From NCBI RefSeq assembly GCF_007971525.1, contig NZ_CP042437.1, positions 6,138,001 to 6,202,000 on the forward strand: a stretch of DNA of 64,000 bases, read 5' to 3'. Origin of the DNA: Mucilaginibacter ginsenosidivorax (lineage in GTDB: Bacteria; Bacteroidota; Bacteroidia; Sphingobacteriales; Sphingobacteriaceae). The notes below the pieces were generated by a model. The model was not told the origin of the DNA and searched no databases. It was given only the letters and a program-made list of their open reading frames with translations. The translations under genes were made by a program, and so were the position numbers. This document shows, in pieces, positions 59,419-64,000 of the stretch (the stretch's first letter is position 1; every line of letters starts with the position of its first letter).

Positions 59419-59952
59419 ATGAAAAAAATAGTCTTCGCCGCAATGGCATTGTTAAGCCTTTTTAGCTTCAAGGCAGCCGATGCCCAGGTAAGTGTTAGCC
59501 TTGGTATCAATATCGGGAGTCAGCCCGCATGGGGACCAGTTGGCTACGATTATGCCCGTTACTATTACATGCCGGATATTGATGTATACTACTCCGTGCC
59601 AACACATCAGTATGTTTATTACCAAAATAACAGCTGGATAAAAACAAGTGTATTGCCCGCCAGGTATGGCAATTTTGACCCCTATCAAAGTTATAAAGTA
59701 GTAATAAACGAAAAAGACCCGTGGGTACGGAATAACTTTTATCGTACCAAATATGCAACTTACAAGGGGCGTCGCGATCAGATTATTATCCGAGATAGCC
59801 GTGACGAGAAATATCGTAACCATTGGGATAACGGTAAACATAAAGGCTGGGATAAGCAAAAATATAAAAAGCAAAAGAACGATGATGGCGACGACGACCA
59901 GGGCAATGGTAATGGACACGGCAAGGGACATGGTCATAAAGACAAAGATTGA
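59419..59952 (+). CDS. Secreted hypothetical protein with basic/acidic tail
   Basis: 177 residues with signal peptide (MKKIVFAAMALLSLFSFKAADA). The middle is tyrosine-rich (YDYARYYYMPDIDVYYSVPTHQYVYY). It is followed by a lysine/arginine-rich part and an Asp/Gly/His-rich tail (DGDDDQGNGNGHGKGHGH) that might bind metal ions or be disordered. Similar tyrosine-rich small proteins are common in Bacteroidota, without known function. Confidence 0.75.
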   Translation: MKKIVFAAMALLSLFSFKAADAQVSVSLGINIGSQPAWGPVGYDYARYYYMPDIDVYYSVPTHQYVYYQNNSWIKTSVLPARYGNFDPYQSYKVVINEKDPWVRNNFYRTKYATYKGRRDQIIIRDSRDEKYRNHWDNGKHKGWDKQKYKKQKNDDGDDDQGNGNGHGKGHGHKDKD

Positions 59953-60061
59953 TAACAGGCTTATCGGATAGCTTTGTTTTTACCAAAAATTAAACTATTT
60001 TACCAATAGTAAAAATGTCAATTATTTAGTGTATGTTTGCAACTTATTAATATACAATATA

Positions 60062-60253
60062 ATGCAACAAGGAACAGTAAAATTTTTTAATGACGAAAAA
60101 GGTTTCGGATTTATTACCCCGGCAAATGGCGGAAGCGAGATCTTCGTACACTCATCTGGTTTAATTGACAACATTCGCGAGAATAACTCAGTTAGCTATG
60201 ATGTAGAAGAAGGTCGTAAAGGCCCAAATGCAGTAAATGTTAAAATAGTTTAA
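60062..60253 (+). CDS. Cold-shock-domain protein
   Basis: 63 residues from ATG 60062 (MQQGTVKFFNDEKGFGFITP). The RNP1 motif KGFGFI and RNP2 motif IFVHSSG identify the five-stranded nucleic-acid-binding cold-shock domain. Family members act as RNA chaperones. An in-frame ATG at 60029 lies 33 bases upstream within TATGTTTG, a probable -7 element, and is rejected. A terminator follows. Confidence 0.93.
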   Translation: MQQGTVKFFNDEKGFGFITPANGGSEIFVHSSGLIDNIRENNSVSYDVEEGRKGPNAVNVKIV

Positions 60254-60274
60254 TACCCTATATAATCATTTGTA

Positions 60275-60308
60275 AAGCCTGTTCCTGCAAAGGAATGGGC
60301 TTTTTTTA
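60275..60308 (+). terminator. Terminator after cold-shock gene
   Basis: AAAGCCTGTTCCT at 60275-60287 pairs with AGGAATGGGCTTT (60292-60304), one G-T and one mismatch, followed by a T-run. Confidence 0.75.
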
Positions 60309-60468
60309 TTTGCTTTTTAGCTGTGGCGTTCGTTTGCTATCCGTTACGTAAACCAATTTGACTTTTGAATTTTAACTTTTGAGTTTATAAAATCAATTTC
60401 CCTACTTCCTTGTTAAACAACCAGTAAAAGCCGCCGTGGTGGTTGCTAAATGTAAAAGCAAATAGAAT

Positions 60469-62280
60469 ATGACGGCTTGGGTTTTTAAAAACAGGTGGCG
60501 AAAGATTTCGATAATAGGCCTGGGCATATTAGGCGTTATCATACTGGTAGTGGTGTTTTTTTTGAATAGTTTTTTAAGCAGAACCCTCTCATCGAAATTT
60601 AAAGAGGCTGTACTTAAAGGCACCGACAGCCTGTACCGGGTAAATTTCAGCAAACTCGATATTAATGTATTTAACGGCACCGCCGTATTGCACGATATCA
60701 CTTTTAAACCCGATACCACGGCATACCACCGCCTGCAACAGGCAGGCAAAGCGCCAAATCGTTTATTCGAGATCAAAGTGAAGCGGCTGGAAGTATCTGG
60801 TGCACATCCGCTGGATATCTGGCTGCATAAAAAGATAGAAGTAGCATTGATCGACCTGAAAAATCCTGAAATATATATTAGCAAAAACGGTGATAAGCAA
60901 CAGCCCCAAAAACCGGCAGACAAGCGTACCATTTATCAAAAACTTTCTGCCAGTTTTAAGCTTATCCGTGTTGATGATATCCGCCTTGGCGAAATCAATT
61001 TTACCTACCGCGATAAGTCGGGCCCTAAGCCATCGGTTCATGTGTTAAAAGAGATGGACGTGCACGCTACCAACCTGCTCATAGATTCGGCTACGCAGGC
61101 TGATACATCCCGCACATTGTATTGCCGCGATATTGTTACCCAGCTTAGGCATTACACCGGCAAATCGGCAAACGGGCTGTACACTTATAAAATAAACTCG
61201 GTAAAGTTATCAACCAAAACCTCCAGGCTGGATATTGCCGGGGTAGATGTGCAGCCGCTTACTATAAGTATGTACCTGGCTAAAAGCCACACAGATCGGT
61301 TTGGTCTGCACCTGGATGCTATTACCCTGCACCATTTTAATTACCGAAGCTACCGACAAGGCCAGGGTTTGGATGTGGCGAGGGCGGTGTTAAATAAAGG
61401 CGAATTCAGCATATTCAGTAACCCAAATGGCCCGCTTAAAACTACCGACAGGCTGGTTACTTTTCCTAACTGGGCCATCCGCCAGCTAAAAATGGGACTT
61501 CAGGTTGATACCCTTGATATTAAAGATCTCGATGTAAACTACAGCGAATTCAAAAAAGGCAAATCGCGTAAAACCGGTACGGTGAGGTTTAGCGCAGTTA
61601 CAGGCAGCATTTTTAACCTTACCAATAAAAAGGCTTTGTTACAAAAGCAACCGCTTGCTACTGCACACCTGAGTACCCTGTTTATGGGCAAGGGGCGGCT
61701 AAACCTGCAATTTGGCTTTAACCTTGCCGATGATGGCTATAGCTACAGCTACAAAGGGCATATGGGCGCCATGAATATGGCCGATGCTAATCCGGCTGTT
61801 ATGCCGCTTGGGCTGGTGCGCATTACATCGGGCACGGTAACCAGCCTTGATTTTGATATCCATGGTAACCAGCGCAGGTCGGCGGGTAAGGTTACCTTTT
61901 TGTACCATAATCTTAAGGTTGATGTATTAAAGACCGACGATGAAAAAGGTTACGCAAAAAAGGGCATCATTTCATTGCTGGCGAATACGGTGATCCTGAA
62001 AAGCGATAACCCCGACAATGGTAAAACTATCCCCCGTGTGGCCGATGTGGCCTTTATCAGGCCCAAAAACTTCCCGTTTTTTAAAACTATATGGTCGGCC
62101 CTGCTTAACGGCCTTAAGGGTTGTGCCGGTGTAGGAAAGGCCGACGAAAAAGAAAAAAATCAGCCGCTTACCAAAAAAGAAATCAAGGAAAAGGCCGACG
62201 CGTTAAAGAAAGCTAGCGAGTATAAACAAAAAGAGGATAAAAAGTTTAAGCAAAAGCTTAGCGAAAAACAGAAACCTTAA
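60469..62280 (+). CDS. AsmA-like membrane-anchored protein
   Basis: 603 residues. One N-terminal helix (ISIIGLGILGVIILVVVFFL) anchors a large periplasmic beta-rich part with repeated strands of the form VSKLDINVFNGTAVLHDITF, VKRLEVSGAHPLDIWLHKKI and IALIDLKNPEIYI, typical of AsmA/DUF748-like proteins that span the periplasm and are linked to lipid transport. The C-terminus is a Lys/Glu-rich coiled tail (TKKEIKEKADALKKASEYKQ). Family assignment is by fold-like pattern; function is not certain. Confidence 0.75.
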   Translation: MTAWVFKNRWRKISIIGLGILGVIILVVVFFLNSFLSRTLSSKFKEAVLKGTDSLYRVNFSKLDINVFNGTAVLHDITFKPDTTAYHRLQQAGKAPNRLFEIKVKRLEVSGAHPLDIWLHKKIEVALIDLKNPEIYISKNGDKQQPQKPADKRTIYQKLSASFKLIRVDDIRLGEINFTYRDKSGPKPSVHVLKEMDVHATNLLIDSATQADTSRTLYCRDIVTQLRHYTGKSANGLYTYKINSVKLSTKTSRLDIAGVDVQPLTISMYLAKSHTDRFGLHLDAITLHHFNYRSYRQGQGLDVARAVLNKGEFSIFSNPNGPLKTTDRLVTFPNWAIRQLKMGLQVDTLDIKDLDVNYSEFKKGKSRKTGTVRFSAVTGSIFNLTNKKALLQKQPLATAHLSTLFMGKGRLNLQFGFNLADDGYSYSYKGHMGAMNMADANPAVMPLGLVRITSGTVTSLDFDIHGNQRRSAGKVTFLYHNLKVDVLKTDDEKGYAKKGIISLLANTVILKSDNPDNGKTIPRVADVAFIRPKNFPFFKTIWSALLNGLKGCAGVGKADEKEKNQPLTKKEIKEKADALKKASEYKQKEDKKFKQKLSEKQKP

Positions 62281-62594
62281 CCACGTCGGTTATAAAATTG
62301 AACAATATAGTCATCATCTTCAGTATCAAAACAGAATCAGATGGTAACTTAAGCTGTGCTATTACGTTAACAGCACTACATAGTTGTTTAAAAGGTTGTT
62401 GTTTTTGGGCCTATCGCTTAACATTTTCAACCGTGCGTTAACGGCTTGTTTACTACTAACACCGTGGTAGCTTGGCCCTTAATGAAAGGTTAATGGATAA
62501 TTAATATGAATAACTAAATACTTCAAATAGCTTTTTTTACGTTTAATCAATCAATTTGCTACTTACTTTTTGTAACCCCGACATTAAAATAACT
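62281..62594. other. Spacer upstream of the DUF5686 gene
   Basis: 314 bases with no gene. The right end carries a consensus promoter. The middle has small dyads (for example CCGTGGTAGCTTGG near 62460), without a clear function. Confidence 0.4.
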
Positions 62595-62597
62595 TTG
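62569..62597 (+). promoter_or_regulatory. Consensus Bacteroidota promoter
   Basis: TTTG at 62569-62572 and TAACTTTG at 62590-62597 are 17 bases apart, matching TTTG-N17-TAnnTTTG. The -7 element overlaps the apparent TTG start of the following frame. Confidence 0.7.
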
Positions 62598-64000
62598 CTG
62601 ATACAGGGAAAATTCCGCTTTTATAAATTTTTTATCGCCAATAAATTAAGCGCAGCCTGCCTGGCTATTTTACTGTTATTTTCAATACATGCTGCCGCGC
62701 AGCAAACAGATAGCCTTAAAACAAACAAAGCTGCGGTTACTACCGTAACTGGACATATAGTTGATGATGGCTCGGGCTTGCCGCTGGCTTATATCAGTAT
62801 TACGTTTAATGGCAGTAATTTTGGCACTACTTCCGATAAAGATGGCAATTTCAGGTTAAGCGCCGGTGGTTTGTTTAGTCGTGTTACCTTTAGCTATGTA
62901 GGGTACACATCGCTTACGCGTACTATAAAACCGGGGCAGGCCATCCAGTTGCAGGTGCGCATGCGCAGCAAGCAAACGCAGTTGAAAGAGGTGTCGGTTA
63001 CATCGGGCAAGAAAGCGCGGTACCGCAATAAAGGCAATCCTGCCGTCGAGCTTATTCAACAGGTAATTGATCATAAAGATGAAAACCGGATGGAGGCTGC
63101 CGACTACTATCAATATAACCAGTACGAGCGTATCGGCATGTCGTTGTTCCATTTGTCGCCCAAAATTGTTAATGGTAAGTTTTTTGGCAAATACAAGTTT
63201 ATGCTCGATAGTTCCCAGGTGATTGACGGGCGCAAAGAAACCTCCCTGCCCGTTTACTTTAGCGAAAAACTTTACCAGCATTATTATCGTAAAGAGCCTG
63301 CCAAATTCATCAGCATATTGCAGGCGCAAAAGGAAACCAACATTATTAAGTTTGTTGATACCGCCGGGCTTGATACCTATCTTAACCGTTTCTACGGGAA
63401 TGATATTGATATTTACGCCAACAATATTTTTATTGTAACCAACCAGTTTTTAAGCCCGATATCCAATCACTCGCCCGATTTTTATAAGTTTTTTATTACT
63501 GATACTATACAAACTGATAAAGGTAAACTGGTAGGCATCAGTTTTACGCCCCGCAACAAAGGCGACTTGCTTTTTGAAGGCCGCCTGCTGGTTTCACTGG
63601 ATGGCCATTATGCCGTACAATCATGCGAGCTGGATGTTAACAAGCAAATCAACATTAACTTTATGCGTAGCCTTAAGGTGAAACTTGATTTTAAGCAATT
63701 TCCTGGCGGGCGTTACTACCTGCAGAAAAGTGATGTTGCGGCTGACTTTGGAATTTTAAAAAACAAAGGTTTAGCTGTATACGGCCAGCGTACTGTTTTT
63801 TATGATAACTATAAACTAAACCAGCCCCAGCCTGCCGAATTTTATGAGGGTAAAAGCACCCAAACCATGGCCGATGCCAACAAACCCGATACCGCTTACT
63901 GGGCACAACATCGCAGCGATACCCTTAACAGCCAGCAAAAACAGCTTTATGCGCGCATAAACCGGCTGGAAAGCATGCCATCATATAAACGGTTCACCTG
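62595..64000 (+). CDS. DUF5686 protein with carboxypeptidase-regulatory-like domain, 3' end outside the window
   Basis: The frame is open from about 62595 to the window end (at least 468 residues). A hydrophobic signal (LSAACLAILLLFSIHAAAQQ) is followed by a carboxypeptidase-regulatory-like domain (VTGHIVDDGSGLPLAYISITF, then DKDGNFRLSAGG). Next comes the DUF5686 region (AVELIQQVIDHKDENRMEAADYYQYNQYERIGMSL, then ISFTPRNKGDLLFEGRLLVSL). These are probable outer-membrane-associated proteins of unknown role. The start is uncertain: the TTG at 62595 overlaps the promoter and no ATG lies before the signal helix. Confidence 0.85.
   Translation, partial: MLIQGKFRFYKFFIANKLSAACLAILLLFSIHAAAQQTDSLKTNKAAVTTVTGHIVDDGSGLPLAYISITFNGSNFGTTSDKDGNFRLSAGGLFSRVTFSYVGYTSLTRTIKPGQAIQLQVRMRSKQTQLKEVSVTSGKKARYRNKGNPAVELIQQVIDHKDENRMEAADYYQYNQYERIGMSLFHLSPKIVNGKFFGKYKFMLDSSQVIDGRKETSLPVYFSEKLYQHYYRKEPAKFISILQAQKETNIIKFVDTAGLDTYLNRFYGNDIDIYANNIFIVTNQFLSPISNHSPDFYKFFITDTIQTDKGKLVGISFTPRNKGDLLFEGRLLVSLDGHYAVQSCELDVNKQININFMRSLKVKLDFKQFPGGRYYLQKSDVAADFGILKNKGLAVYGQRTVFYDNYKLNQPQPAEFYEGKSTQTMADANKPDTAYWAQHRSDTLNSQQKQLYARINRLESMPSYKRFT

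Noticed and set aside
1..64000. tRNA, rRNA and known riboswitches
   Set aside because: I looked for T-arm and anticodon patterns and for common riboswitch cores in the spacers and saw none; a covariance-model search could still find divergent ones.

Overview
The window looks like a chromosomal segment of a Bacteroidota bacterium, most likely family Sphingobacteriaceae and close to Mucilaginibacter or Pedobacter. Support comes from gene content: a TonB-dependent receptor with a carboxypeptidase-regulatory-like domain, two energy transducer TonB proteins, type III glutamine synthetase, a long PurM, DUF5686 and DUF4468 proteins, and two BlaI/M56 pairs. Promoters of the TTTG-N17-TAnnTTTG type and the general lack of Shine-Dalgarno sites also fit. 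Base composition is moderate, with AT-rich spacers full of short repeats. I see no rRNA, tRNA, CRISPR or prophage genes. The assignment is by recognition, not by a database search.

Layout. 1-13 kb: mostly housekeeping genes (GNAT, fasciclin, purK, purE, YqgE, pdxH and an isolated nuoC), then a first BlaI/M56 pair, a topoisomerase IB and a PQQ-type sugar dehydrogenase. 13-21 kb: an acyltransferase, then two directly repeated Rpn-family PD-(D/E)XK nuclease genes flanking a leftward operon of BlaI repressor, M56 sensor protease with about ten C-terminal 29-residue repeats, and S41 peptidase. Three operator palindromes at exact 20-bp spacing lie between blaI and the second rpn gene. Both rpn genes carry an internal Shine-Dalgarno plus in-frame ATG that could give a separate C-terminal protein. 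This is the best candidate for an unusual system.

21-30 kb: metabolic enzymes, then a Tat-exported flavin amine oxidase, a Tat-exported PLP aminotransferase, a secreted Hint-domain protein, an SDR and a diheme cytochrome. 30-46 kb: accC, HAD phosphatase, ABC exporter, MBL-fold hydrolase, lpdA, a large Oar-like TonB-dependent receptor, a sterol-desaturase-family protein, purM, a CLC channel and a small unknown gene whose last codons were replaced by an IS630-family element.

47-56 kb is a nitrogen-assimilation neighbourhood: type III glutamine synthetase, two ammonium transporters and a beta-barrel protein, without a visible P-II gene. 56-64 kb holds tandem tonB genes, a GNAT, a cold-shock protein, an AsmA-like protein and a DUF5686 gene cut by the window end.

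Spacers hold several dispersed repeat types: TGTCA-ended hairpins, CTCCCC/GGGGAG repeats, AATTCGTG-type repeats, and hairpin elements whose roughly 28-bp arms are built of four heptamers.
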